Below, piece after piece: positions 9,501-16,125 of a DNA stretch of 43,704 nt. Each line of letters opens with the position of its first letter. Within the stretch, counting starts at the first letter, position 1. The notes under the pieces are model-generated. The model saw only the letters and a program-made list of their open reading frames with translations. It was not told where the DNA came from and ran no database searches. A program made the translations under genes and the position numbers. The stretch is from Streptomyces sp. WAC 04229 (GTDB lineage Bacteria; Actinomycetota; Actinomycetes; Streptomycetales; Streptomycetaceae), in the NCBI RefSeq assembly GCF_003947455.1, contig NZ_QHJH01000050.1, positions 1 through 43,704 on the forward strand, read 5' to 3'.

Positions 9501-10108
9501 CCGCCGTGCCAGCCGTGGCTGTCGCGCAGCAGCCGCAGGTTGTGGACCAGCGCGCCGTGCGGCACCATCACGCCCTTGGGGTCGCTGGTGGATCCGGAGG
9601 TGTACTGCAGGAAGCACAGATCGGTCCCCGTGACGGCGGCTTCCCGCCAGGTCCCGGCGTCGCCGTCCCGTTCGGCCGCCTCCACGGCGACTGCGGCCCG
9701 CCCCGGCAGGGCGTCCCGCTCACCGGCCAGCCAGCGGTGTACGGCGCCCAGCCCCGCCTCGTCGGTGAGGACGAGCCGGGCACCGGTGTCTTTCGCGATC
9801 GCGGTGGTGCGGGACTCCTGGCGACCGAACCCGCCGGGCAGGGGCACCGGGACGGGCACCGCACCGGCGTAGAGGCAGGCGAGGAAGGCCCGGATGAACC
9901 CGGTGCCCGGCGCGCAGGCCACCAGCACCCGGTCCCCGGCCCCGACCCGCTCCGCGACCCACTGGGCTCCGCTTCGGGCCCGGAGGTCGAGCTCTGCGTA
10001 GGTCAGCGCCTCCTCGTCCTCTCCGGCGCAGAACCGGACGGCGTCGTGCCGCGGGGCGGCGGCCGCCCGGCGGCGCAGCACACTGACGAAGCTCTCGAAA
10101 CCGGTCAC
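6518..10108 (-). CDS. Fatty acyl-AMP ligase fused to acyl-CoA dehydrogenase
   Basis: 1196 residues from a GTG start. Residues about 1-590 are a fatty acyl-AMP ligase: P-loop YTSGSTSDPKG near 168, SWLPAHHDMGLI, PNFAYDLCARR, GYGLAEATLFVSG, TGDLGALRAGELYVTGRLKEMI and a C-terminal TTSGKIQR lysine motif. The HHDMGL and PNFAYDLC forms are hallmarks of FAALs that pass acyl-adenylates to carrier proteins, not to CoA. From about residue 595 a full acyl-CoA dehydrogenase follows, with VTEREHGSDLL, GWRLDGEKWLINNASRAE, FQITRTLCSAMSLGM and FDGSTAVNLSS, where Asp stands at the usual catalytic Glu position. There is no stop, frameshift or change in composition at the junction, so the fusion looks genuine. 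A FAAL and ACADs as separate proteins act together in ramoplanin-type lipid loading; here activation and first desaturation are linked. It starts the second transcription unit, 78 bp after operator copy C. Confidence 0.92.
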   Translation of the reverse strand: MTGFESFVSVLRRRAAAAPRHDAVRFCAGEDEEALTYAELDLRARSGAQWVAERVGAGDRVLVACAPGTGFIRAFLACLYAGAVPVPVPLPGGFGRQESRTTAIAKDTGARLVLTDEAGLGAVHRWLAGERDALPGRAAVAVEAAERDGDAGTWREAAVTGTDLCFLQYTSGSTSDPKGVMVPHGALVHNLRLLRDSHGWHGGMTWCSWLPAHHDMGLIAMMLAPLHLGGTAVLMSSTEFLKRPVSWLRLIDRHGAQISCAPNFAYDLCARRLTEEQTAGLDLSRWRYACNGAEPVDAATLRRFADRFAGAGFAPAALLPGYGLAEATLFVSGTSADEPPAVLRADSAALAAGEVRAAGPGVPARELAGSGIVRGLDVRVVDPSDGRELSAGRVGEIWIRGGSVALGYWNRPEESERTFRATTSAGDGPFLRTGDLGALRAGELYVTGRLKEMIIVHGRNLYPHDIEREMRELDPAFAELPAAVFGCRAADTVGGGEEIVAVQEVRGRGRAAGELAGLARAARARLGRLLGARIGAVVLVKPGRIRRTTSGKIQRTRMRHLFETGALDVLHEELSPDLRAALRPPRPASGTEHGMSVPLAAAGEGWDPLALARELETRLGDPRDGNRVFSYRRVAELDRAEAFPAEICRELDLLGVPRWFAPAEYGGELRSGEELLQLIRVLSRRDFTSALAHAKTYLGAVCVWVAGRPGQAGDLGRRVARGAVVSLAVTEREHGSDLLAGGLTAERTERGWRLDGEKWLINNASRAELVCVLARTAPKGGSRGFSLFLVDVGSLPEGSRRALPHVPTHGVRGADISGIAFAAAEVPEDALVGAEGAGLEIVLKGFQITRTLCSAMSLGMTDHALRVAVGFARGHRLYRRSLDGLPHAARTLAESYADLLAMEAVSLVATRSTHTLTEEQSVVSAVVKYLVPTLGDEAIAALRSLLGARAMLTADFADGAFQKLERDHRVVGIFDGSTAVNLSSVINQFPVLTRGWRKGLADHGAVAAAARLDGPPPALDHERLTLYSRSGASVVQSLPEAARRVAAAAPPATAGRARQLLAVAHALHEEMAAHRHTARAVPETAFEAARRYALVYAGAASLHLWLANEGTGRAHGPLWRDAAWLDAVLARVLRRLDGRPDLDDADGPALDALLPALNHQADQGLLFSLLHCPLAESASPSHRPATDPTGTTKGAA

Positions 10109-10186
10109 CCCAACTACTCACCCTCTGCGGCTGGTTGCGCCGCGCTCGCACAGCAGCGGTATCGAGGCCCAGCCAAGCGGGGAACG

Positions 10187-10204
10187 CTATGCCGTTCCTA
10201 TACG
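10187..10204 (-). promoter_or_regulatory. Shared cluster operator, copy C (before the FAAL-ACAD unit)
   Basis: Plus-strand CTATGCCGTTCCTATACG, aligning with copies A and B at the same 11-bp period; the second heptamer CTATACG is exact and the first is degenerate. Its near end is 78 bp from the FAAL GTG start, the same distance as copy B from its gene. This copy also sits in overlapping palindromes: GGAACGCTATGCCGTTCC (10181-10198, 6-bp arms) and TTCCTATACGGAA (10195-10207). It lies in the 160-bp gap between the isomerase and FAAL genes, which holds no other feature I can support. Confidence 0.7.
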
Positions 10205-10268
10205 GAATCCCGGGCCGGGACGGGCCGCGGGGCGCCGCCTGAGCACGACGGCGCGGCCGTGGAACGGC

Positions 10269-10982
10269 TCACCCGCACCCCCCGGCGTGGCCGTCGTCGA
10301 CGGACACGACCGGCCGGGCGCCCTCGGCGGGCCCGGAGGACGCCGCGGACCCGGCGAGAGCCGTCAGGAAGGCCGGCAGCCGGTCGACGCCCCAGTACTT
10401 GTCGTAGTGGTCCACGAAGAACGGCACCCCGAACACCCCGTCCCGCTCGATGTCCAGGAGCACCCGCACGCCCTCCGCGCGCATCCGCGGATCGTCGGCC
10501 GCCGAGGCCAGCTCCTCCCCGTCCAGGCCCAGCTCGACGCCGAACGCCCGGATCACCTCGCGGTCGCAGATGTCCTGGCCCAGCTCCCACCGCGCCCGCG
10601 CGGCGAGCGCGATGTACTCCGGGCCGCGCCCGTACCGCGCGGCGACCAGGTAGCCGAGGTGCGGCACCTCCCACACGGGAGAGCGGTCCACGGGCCAGCC
10701 GAAGACGAGGCCTCGCTCACGGGCCAGCCGGCGTACGTCCTGGAGGATGTACCGGTGCTTGTGCGCCGACATCGGCGTGTACGGGAACGCCCCGCCGGCC
10801 TCCGCGAGCATCTTCAGACTCAGCTCGTCCGGTTCGAAGAACGGCACCCACTCCAGCGAGTCCGCCACACCCGGGTGGCCGTCCAGCAGGTCCCGGTACG
10901 CGAGCCAGGAGTAGGGGCTGCGCAGCGAGAAGTAGAAGCGGGGCGGCCGGCGCCGGCGCCGGCCGGTGACCGCGCCGCTCAC
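10269..10982 (-). CDS. DsbA/kappa-GST-fold isomerase-like protein (HCCA isomerase family)
   Basis: 237 residues. The N-terminus has FYFSLRSPYSWLAYRDL, the S-x-x-S-P-Y-S motif in which a serine replaces the CxxC of DsbA, as in 2-hydroxychromene-2-carboxylate isomerases and kappa GSTs. The C-terminal part has DGVFGVPFFVDHYDKYWGVDRLPAF, matching the family's G-x-P-x-F-F-V and Y-W-G-x-D-R-L motifs. These enzymes use glutathione or a thiol for cis-trans isomerisation; Streptomyces lacks glutathione, so mycothiol or no thiol may be used. In a cluster that makes unsaturated acyl chains a polyene double-bond isomerase role is attractive, but it is an inference. GTG 10982 overlaps the ketoreductase stop (GTGA), so it closes the long polyketide unit. 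Confidence 0.8.
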   Translation of the reverse strand: MSGAVTGRRRRRPPRFYFSLRSPYSWLAYRDLLDGHPGVADSLEWVPFFEPDELSLKMLAEAGGAFPYTPMSAHKHRYILQDVRRLARERGLVFGWPVDRSPVWEVPHLGYLVAARYGRGPEYIALAARARWELGQDICDREVIRAFGVELGLDGEELASAADDPRMRAEGVRVLLDIERDGVFGVPFFVDHYDKYWGVDRLPAFLTALAGSAASSGPAEGARPVVSVDDGHAGGCG

Positions 10983-11746
10983 AACGCGAGACCGCCGTCC
11001 ACCTGGAACACCTGGCCCGTGATGTACGCGGCCTGGTCCGACACCAGGAAGGAGACCACGGAGGCGACGTCCTCGGGGGTACCGAACCGCTTCAGCGCGA
11101 TCCGCCCGCGCATCTCCTTCGCCGTCTTCGCCGGCAGGTCGGACGTCATGTCGGTCTCGATGAAACCGGGCGCCACCGCGTTGGCCCGGATCCCGTGCCG
11201 CCCGGCCTCCTTCGCCAGGGACCGGGTGAACCCGATGATCCCGGCCTTGGACGCCGAGTAGTTGGTCTGGCCCGCGTTGCCGGCCACGCCCGCCACGGAG
11301 GACAGGGTGACCACCGCGCCGCCACCCCGCCTGATCATGGGGAAGGCGATCGCCCGGCACAGGTTGTAGGTGCCGTCGAGGTTGGTCCGCAGGACCGCGT
11401 CCCAGTCCTCGTCCGGCATCAGCACCAGGGGCTGGTCACGGGTGATGCCGGCCGAGGTGACCGCGGCCGAGGCCGGCCCCAGTTCCTCCTCGGCCGCGGT
11501 GACGAAGTCCCGTACCTGCGCACGGTCCGTCACGTCCACCCGCCGGGACAGCACCCGTCGTCCCAGCCTGCGTACCTCCTTCTCCACCAGGGCCGCGGCC
11601 TCGTGGTCGGCGCGGTAGCAGAAGGCGATGTCGTGGCCGTCCCGGGCAAGCCGTTCGACGACCGCGCGGCCGATGCCGCGCGACCCTCCGGTGATCACTG
11701 CGACCCGTTGGCCCGGGCCACCCGGGGCATCAGTCACTGCGGACAT
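10979..11746 (-). CDS. 3-oxoacyl-ACP reductase (FabG-like ketoreductase)
   Basis: 255 residues. It is a classical short-chain dehydrogenase: NADPH motif TGGSRGIG near residue 20, the NSAG-like TSAGI, catalytic Ser in LSSVAG, the YSASK pair about 13 residues on, then PGFIETDM and a C-terminal QVDGGLAL typical of FabG. It would reduce the 3-keto group after each ketosynthase step on an ACP of the cluster. It is the only canonical ketoreductase here, so it probably serves every elongation cycle. ATG 11746 and GTG 11749 both fit the GAGGAG site; I took the ATG. The dehydratase gene ends 12 bp upstream, and the isomerase gene overlaps its stop. Confidence 0.92.
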   Translation of the reverse strand: MSAVTDAPGGPGQRVAVITGGSRGIGRAVVERLARDGHDIAFCYRADHEAAALVEKEVRRLGRRVLSRRVDVTDRAQVRDFVTAAEEELGPASAAVTSAGITRDQPLVLMPDEDWDAVLRTNLDGTYNLCRAIAFPMIRRGGGAVVTLSSVAGVAGNAGQTNYSASKAGIIGFTRSLAKEAGRHGIRANAVAPGFIETDMTSDLPAKTAKEMRGRIALKRFGTPEDVASVVSFLVSDQAAYITGQVFQVDGGLAL

Positions 11747-11758
11747 CACGTCGTCTCC

Positions 11759-12256
11759 TCACACGTTCAGCAGGGCGGGGGCGGGCAGCAGTTCGGTGAC
11801 ATCGCGCAGGGCCACCACGAACGAGCCGACGCGCAGCGCCTCACGGCCGCCGACGCATGTCTCGCCGGTCAGGATCGCCGTCTCGCCGACGGCCTTCACC
11901 AGGCGGACCCGGTGCTCCAGGACCTCCCCCGGGTGGGCGCGGACGCCGAAGACCACGTCGTTGATGGAACCCGCCAGTTCCACCTTTCCGGCCAGCACGT
12001 CGGGGTTGGGTGCCTCCCAGACCGAGAGCAGCACCGCGGACTGCGCCCACGACTCGACGACCAGGGAGGTCGGGTAGGCGTAGTCGGCGGGGGCGGCGTC
12101 CCGGCCGAGCGGGGCGTAGCAGGGCTCGTTGCCGGAGATCGCCTTGAGCGCCGTGAGGCGGCGGCCCGGTTCCACCTCCGTCACCCGGTCGACCAGGAGG
12201 AGTTCCCCCCGGTGCGGGATGGTGCTCTTGATCCGGTCGAGGCCGTGCGCGGTCAC
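11759..12256 (-). CDS. FabZ/FabA-like hotdog protein without the catalytic His (dehydratase partner subunit)
   Basis: 165 residues. It starts like FabZ (STIPHRGELLLVDRVTEVEPG) and keeps the helix with the acidic residue (YPTSLVVESWAQSAV). The stretch that should read GHFPxxP, which supplies the active-site His, is replaced by CYAPLGRDAAPADYAYP. The neighbouring hotdog gene (12253-12720) has GHYPGFP intact. The two probably form a split dehydratase, each giving part of the active site, as proposed for other discrete polyene systems. That is inference from the residues. GTG 12256 overlaps the preceding stop (GTGA), with GAAGAGAG ahead of it, so the two products are translationally coupled in roughly equal amounts. 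Confidence 0.82.
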   Translation of the reverse strand: MTAHGLDRIKSTIPHRGELLLVDRVTEVEPGRRLTALKAISGNEPCYAPLGRDAAPADYAYPTSLVVESWAQSAVLLSVWEAPNPDVLAGKVELAGSINDVVFGVRAHPGEVLEHRVRLVKAVGETAILTGETCVGGREALRVGSFVVALRDVTELLPAPALLNV

Positions 12257-12720
12257 GAATCGCTCTCTTCCCGTACGGTTCCGTTCCCGGTGCCGTGGTC
12301 GTCCGCCGGGCCCCGGCGGTAGCGCAGGCGCAGATCGGCGACCTTGCCGCGGTTGGTGGCCACGGCCGCCCTGACCAGCAGCTCGGCCGCGGTCTCGGTG
12401 AGGCTGACGTCGGCGAGCACCCGGTCGCCGGGAAAGACCGGGCGGTGGAAGCGGCACCGGTCCATGGCGACGAGCGCGACGTCGGTGTCACCGTCGGCGA
12501 CGGCCTCCCCGGCCTCCTCCGGCTCGGCGGGCCGCGTGCGGGCCCACTGCCGCACCGTGCGGTCGGCGGCCTCGATGAGGAGGACGCCGGGCAGTACGGG
12601 GAAACCCGGGTAGTGCCCGTCGACGACCGGGCCGTCGGTGGGGGCGTCGAAGACGGTGACGGCACCCTGCGGTCCGGTGCGGATCAGTTCCAGGTCGCCC
12701 AGCGGTGTGGCGGCGCTCAT
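12253..12720 (-). CDS. 3-hydroxyacyl-ACP dehydratase (FabZ-like hotdog, catalytic His present)
   Basis: 155 residues. The hotdog core carries VVDGHYPGFPVLPGVLLIEAADRTV, with the FabZ-type His near residue 36 and the Glu near 48 on the central helix. FHRPVFPGDRVLADV matches the strand that lines the substrate tunnel. It lacks the usual FabZ N-terminal L-x-H-R-x-P-F-L-L-V-D-R segment, which is present in the companion protein encoded at 11759-12256. Together they add up to one full set of motifs. It would dehydrate 3-hydroxyacyl-ACP to the trans-2-enoyl form. ATG 12720 overlaps the ACP stop (ATGA). Sequence drift in the C-terminal 25 residues (charged, low complexity) suggests a disordered tail. 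Confidence 0.85.
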   Translation of the reverse strand: MSAATPLGDLELIRTGPQGAVTVFDAPTDGPVVDGHYPGFPVLPGVLLIEAADRTVRQWARTRPAEPEEAGEAVADGDTDVALVAMDRCRFHRPVFPGDRVLADVSLTETAAELLVRAAVATNRGKVADLRLRYRRGPADDHGTGNGTVREESDS

Positions 12721-12983
12721 CGTGTCCCTCCGAGCTTGCCCTGCAGCAGGTCGTAGGTGCCCTGGAGCGTGGTGATCGCGGACAGCTCGTTCTCGGCGAG
12801 CCGGACGCCGTACTCCCTCTCCAGGCGCACGGTGATCTCCAGGGCCATGAGGGAGTCGACGTCCAGGTCGTCCACGAAGTGGGCGTCGTCGGTGACGTCG
12901 GCGACTTCGAGGTCCAGGACCTCGGCGACCAGGTCGCGCAGCTGTTCCTTGTCGAGCGCGGATGCGGTGCTGGTGTCGGTCAT
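12717..12983 (-). CDS. Acyl carrier protein (second ACP)
   Basis: 88 residues with the phosphopantetheine serine in FVDDLDVDSLMALEI. It is strongly acidic around the serine helix, as in FAS and type II PKS carriers. It lies among the reductive genes (degenerate ketosynthase, two dehydratase subunits, ketoreductase, isomerase) and overlaps the next gene by ATGA. The start at 12983 has GGAAGGAC about ten bases ahead. A 95-bp gap to the preceding gene holds no operator copy. With ACP 22768-23037 at the head of the same unit, the polyketide system has two carriers; one may hold the growing chain and the other a starter or late-stage chain. Confidence 0.9.
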   Translation of the reverse strand: MTDTSTASALDKEQLRDLVAEVLDLEVADVTDDAHFVDDLDVDSLMALEITVRLEREYGVRLAENELSAITTLQGTYDLLQGKLGGTR

Positions 12984-13078
12984 GGGGACACGCGTCCTTC
13001 CGGGTGGTGGTTGGCATACGAGAGGGGAGCGAGAAGACGACGTGGAGGCGGCGGACGCGTCACGCGGACGCGCCGCGC

Positions 13079-14194
13079 TCACCGGTCGCCGGTGCGCAGC
13101 ACGGCCGCGCCCGCCTGGCCGTCCGGGTCGAGGGAGGTGACGAGCACCGGCCGGTCCGCTCCGGCGCCGAGGGCCGCGGCCAGCTGGAGCGACGCCGAGG
13201 CCGCGCCCAGGTCGCCGACCAGCCGGCGCAGCCGCAACCGGGGCGGCCGGTGCTCGCCGAAGAGGCCGGCGAGTGCCGCGTCCTCCCGGGCGCCGAGGGG
13301 ACCGCCGGAGTCCGACGGCACCAGCAGTTCCACCTCCTCGGGCCGTACGTCCGCTTCCTTGAGCGCCTCGCTGACGGCCCGCGCGACCGCCTCGCCGGCG
13401 CGTTCGGGGTCGGAAAACGCCCGGAACCGGGCACCGAGGAAGGAGGCGAACGGAACGCGTCCGTGGGCCCGGGCGCGGGAGTCCGTCTCCAGCAGGAACA
13501 GCGCGCAGCCCTCACCGAGCGGTCCGACCGGCCGACCGTGGGGTCCGCCGGTGCGTGCCCGGTACTCCAGCCAGGCGCGCTCGGTGGAGAACTCCTCCAC
13601 CGCCCCGCACAGGACGGCCTCGCAGTGCCGTTGCCGCAGCAGCCGGGCGGCGTAGTTCAGGGCCAGCAGGCCGGTCACCGCACCGCCCGCGACCGTGGTG
13701 TTCGGCCCGCGCAGGGTGTGCCAGATGGCGCTCTGGCCGGCGGCGCGGTTCATCACCGTGTTCGGGAAGAGGGCGGGGTCCACGTGGAAGGGCTTCTCGC
13801 CGGTCAGGGAGTCCCGGGTGAAGTCCATGATGCTCTGCACGCTGCCGTGCCCGGTGCCGAGCACCATGCCCACCGCCTCCGGGTCGTCCTGGGCCAGGCC
13901 CTCACCCGCCCGGTCCAGCAGCAGGCCGGCGGTGGCCACGGCGAGACCGGTGGCCCGGTCCATGGCGCGGGTGCCCTTGCGCCCCAGCACCGCGCGCGCA
14001 TCGAAGTCCGGTACCAGACCGGCCCGTTCATAGGGGCCGAGGCTCGCCCCGCCGTCGGCGGCGCGCACCGCGTCGCGCGCACCGCGCACGCCCTCGGCGA
14101 AGGCCTCGGCACCGAGCCCGTACGGGGTGGCGGCGGACCAGCCGGAGACGACGAGGGTGTCCGGGGCCGCCTCGGTGGCAAGAGTGGCGCTCAT
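13079..14194 (-). CDS. Degenerate ketosynthase homologue (chain-length-factor-like), all catalytic residues lost
   Basis: 371 residues of the thiolase/KAS fold. In the nucleophile-elbow segment RGPNTTVAGGAVTGLLAL the active-site Cys position is Ala. The HGTGT segment is replaced by VPSDSGGPLGARED, and the second His motif (usually GHxxGA) reads VGDLGAASAS. With Cys and both His gone it cannot condense; such proteins usually pair with an active KS and shape chain length. No adjacent intact KS exists (the next gene upstream is the enoyl reductase), so its partner must be encoded elsewhere, most likely in the same unit (16122, 20246 or 21415). ATG 14194 has AGGAG at good spacing; an upstream in-frame start (14251) has no ribosome site. 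Confidence 0.85.
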   Translation of the reverse strand: MSATLATEAAPDTLVVSGWSAATPYGLGAEAFAEGVRGARDAVRAADGGASLGPYERAGLVPDFDARAVLGRKGTRAMDRATGLAVATAGLLLDRAGEGLAQDDPEAVGMVLGTGHGSVQSIMDFTRDSLTGEKPFHVDPALFPNTVMNRAAGQSAIWHTLRGPNTTVAGGAVTGLLALNYAARLLRQRHCEAVLCGAVEEFSTERAWLEYRARTGGPHGRPVGPLGEGCALFLLETDSRARAHGRVPFASFLGARFRAFSDPERAGEAVARAVSEALKEADVRPEEVELLVPSDSGGPLGAREDAALAGLFGEHRPPRLRLRRLVGDLGAASASLQLAAALGAGADRPVLVTSLDPDGQAGAAVLRTGDR

Positions 14195-14237
14195 CGCTGT
14201 CTGCTCCTGGATGTCGTAGGGAAGAACGGTCCGTGGT

Positions 14238-15053
14238 TCAGCCCCAGGCACCGGCGGCGGCGTGCAGTTCCGCCCCGTCGACGCCGATGGTGTTGCCGGT
14301 CAGCCACGAGGACTCGGTACGGGACAGCAGCGCGACCGCGTCCGCGACGTCCTCGGGACGGGTCAGGCGGCCGTGCGGGTTGTTCTGGGCGGCGCGCTCG
14401 ACGTAGCCGGCGTGCTCGGGGATGCGCCGCAGGGCCGGGGTGACGGTCGTGCCCGCCCGCAGGGCGTTCACCGCGATGCCGCGCGGCGCCAGTTCGCAGG
14501 CGAGCTGGCGGACGTGCGACTCCAGGGCGCTCTTGGCCGCCGACACCGCGCCGTAGCTGGGCAGGTGCTGCGAGGTTCCGGCGCTGGTCATCGCGAACAC
14601 CTTCGACCCGGCGCGCAGCAGGCCGGCTCCGACCAGGTCCTGCGTCCAGTAGGCGAGGCTGTGCGCCATGACGTCCAGGGTCATCTCCAGCTGCCGGGCG
14701 GTGAGCCGCTTGTCCCAGCCGGGCCGGGGGGTGAAGGGGACCAGGGAGCCGAAGGCCAGGGAGTGGACCAGGACCCGGATCCCGCCGGACGCGCCGGTGC
14801 GTTCGGTGAGTTCGGCAACGAGCTGGTCGCGGGTGGTCCGCGCGGCGGCGTTGGCGTTCACGAAGTGCGCTTCGACGCCCAGGCCGCGGATGTCGTCGGC
14901 CAGCCGGGCGACCTCGTCCGCGCGCGTCGCGGTGTCGAAGTGCACGCCGGCGACGTGCACGCCCTCACCGGCCAGCCCCAGGGCGATGGCGCGGCCGATC
15001 CCGCTGGAGGCCCCCAGGACCAGGCACCAGCTCCCCTCAAGCGACTTCAGCAT
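14238..15053 (-). CDS. FabL-like enoyl-ACP reductase / short-chain dehydrogenase
   Basis: 271 residues. It has the Rossmann motif LGASSGIGRAIALGLA, VHSLAFGSLVPF in the position of the NNAASG loop, the catalytic Tyr-Lys in SYGAVSAAKSALE, and a C-terminal segment YVERAAQNNPHGRLTRPEDVA. That last segment closely parallels the DARQNTPAGRM region of Bacillus FabL. FabL reduces trans-2-enoyl-ACP. A FabL-like enzyme beside dehydratases suggests that some cycles end fully reduced, giving a chain with both saturated and unsaturated parts. A plain 3-keto reductase is the alternative. ATG 15053 has AGGAG ahead and overlaps the preceding gene by 17 bp, so translation is coupled. Confidence 0.75.
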   Translation of the reverse strand: MLKSLEGSWCLVLGASSGIGRAIALGLAGEGVHVAGVHFDTATRADEVARLADDIRGLGVEAHFVNANAAARTTRDQLVAELTERTGASGGIRVLVHSLAFGSLVPFTPRPGWDKRLTARQLEMTLDVMAHSLAYWTQDLVGAGLLRAGSKVFAMTSAGTSQHLPSYGAVSAAKSALESHVRQLACELAPRGIAVNALRAGTTVTPALRRIPEHAGYVERAAQNNPHGRLTRPEDVADAVALLSRTESSWLTGNTIGVDGAELHAAAGAWG

Positions 15054-16125
15054 GTTCCGACTCCTGTGAGTGGTGGGACGGTCCGGGGCTGACACGGACC
15101 AGGGCGACATGACCGGCGCCGCTCGCGCATACGACGAGCCGACGGCGGGTGTCCCGCGCACGGACGGCGCGGGCGACGGCGAGCGCGGGCCCCAGGCAGC
15201 CGGTCCGGCGACCCGGGTGCAGGGCACCGCCCGCGTGGCCGCCCTCCGAAGCGGAGGACCCGAGCCCGGCGACGGCCACGGCGACCGCCTCGGACACGGG
15301 TGAGTCGTCCAGATCCAGCCGGAGCAGCGGCGGCGCGGACCCGCCGGGGGCGGCCCCCTCCGGTGGGACGAGCAGTGCGGCGAGGGCGTCCGTGAGAACC
15401 CGCCCGGCCCGTGCCCTGCCCTCCGCGCGGTCCAGCGCGGAGGGGGGCAGGAACAGCGACCGGGCCCGCAACGTGGCCGCCACGGTGGCCCCGCGCGCCC
15501 GTGCTCCCGCGACGGACTCCAGGGTGAACACCCCGGCCCCCTGCTCACCGGGCCGGCCGGGGCCGGCCGCGGCGCGGGTCGGTGGCGGTTCCTCGACCGC
15601 GGCGAGGACCAGGCTGTCGCACCGGCCGGCCGCCAGGGCGAGCGCGCCGGCGGACAGGGCGTCCAGCGCGGCCGTGCGCGCGGTGGCGACGGTCAGCGCG
15701 AATCCCGTCAGCGACAGCTCCGCGGCGATCCGGTTGCCCAGTACGTTGACCGCGAAGTACGGCGCCGAGGCGGGGGAGATGCCGGCCGCGCCCTCCTCCA
15801 GCACCACCCCGTCCATGGCGTCGAGGAGTTCGGCCGGGCCCGCGTTGGTCGCGAGCAGCAGGGCACGCCGGTCGGCCGGCACCGCCTGCGGACGGCCGCC
15901 GTCGTCCAGGGCGGCCCGTGCCGCGGCCAGCGCGTACTGGGCCGCCGGCGGCAGATACCGGTACCCGCGGGGGCCGAGCCGCGCACGGTGGTCGAACCAC
16001 TCGCAGGTCCCCGGCACGGCGGCACCGCGGGCATCGTCGGCCGCTTCGGGCGTGTCGCCCCAGGGAGAGACGATCCCGACCCCGGTGACGGCGAGTTCGG
16101 CCCCCGCCCGGCAGGACGTGTTCAC
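15037..16125 (-). CDS. Degenerate ketosynthase homologue (chain-length-factor-like), Cys replaced by Arg
   Basis: 362 residues, shorter than a full KAS. The N-terminal LAVTGVGIVSPWGDTPE is typical of KAS/CLF proteins. In the active-site segment LTVATARTAALDALSAG the Cys of TxxTAC(A/S)S is Arg, and no HGTGT or GHxxGA motif follows; instead there are GlyAla-rich stretches. It is immediately downstream of the intact ketosynthase encoded at 16122-17324 and overlaps it as GTGA, the classical KS-CLF arrangement. The pair is therefore expected to be a heterodimer whose size cavity is set by this subunit. GTG 16125 is the only start compatible with the overlap. Confidence 0.85.
   Translation of the reverse strand: MNTSCRAGAELAVTGVGIVSPWGDTPEAADDARGAAVPGTCEWFDHRARLGPRGYRYLPPAAQYALAAARAALDDGGRPQAVPADRRALLLATNAGPAELLDAMDGVVLEEGAAGISPASAPYFAVNVLGNRIAAELSLTGFALTVATARTAALDALSAGALALAAGRCDSLVLAAVEEPPPTRAAAGPGRPGEQGAGVFTLESVAGARARGATVAATLRARSLFLPPSALDRAEGRARAGRVLTDALAALLVPPEGAAPGGSAPPLLRLDLDDSPVSEAVAVAVAGLGSSASEGGHAGGALHPGRRTGCLGPALAVARAVRARDTRRRLVVCASGAGHVALVRVSPGPSHHSQESEHAEVA

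Noticed and set aside
7682..10969. Long plus-strand open frame opposite the FAAL-ACAD and isomerase genes
   Set aside because: Pro/Arg/Gly-rich translation with no motif; the minus-strand frames show complete, recognisable domains.
12984..13078. Possible fourth operator copy (GGCATACGAGAGG) before the second ACP
   Set aside because: Only a few bases match and there is no second heptamer at 11 bp; genes here look coupled to the upstream unit.
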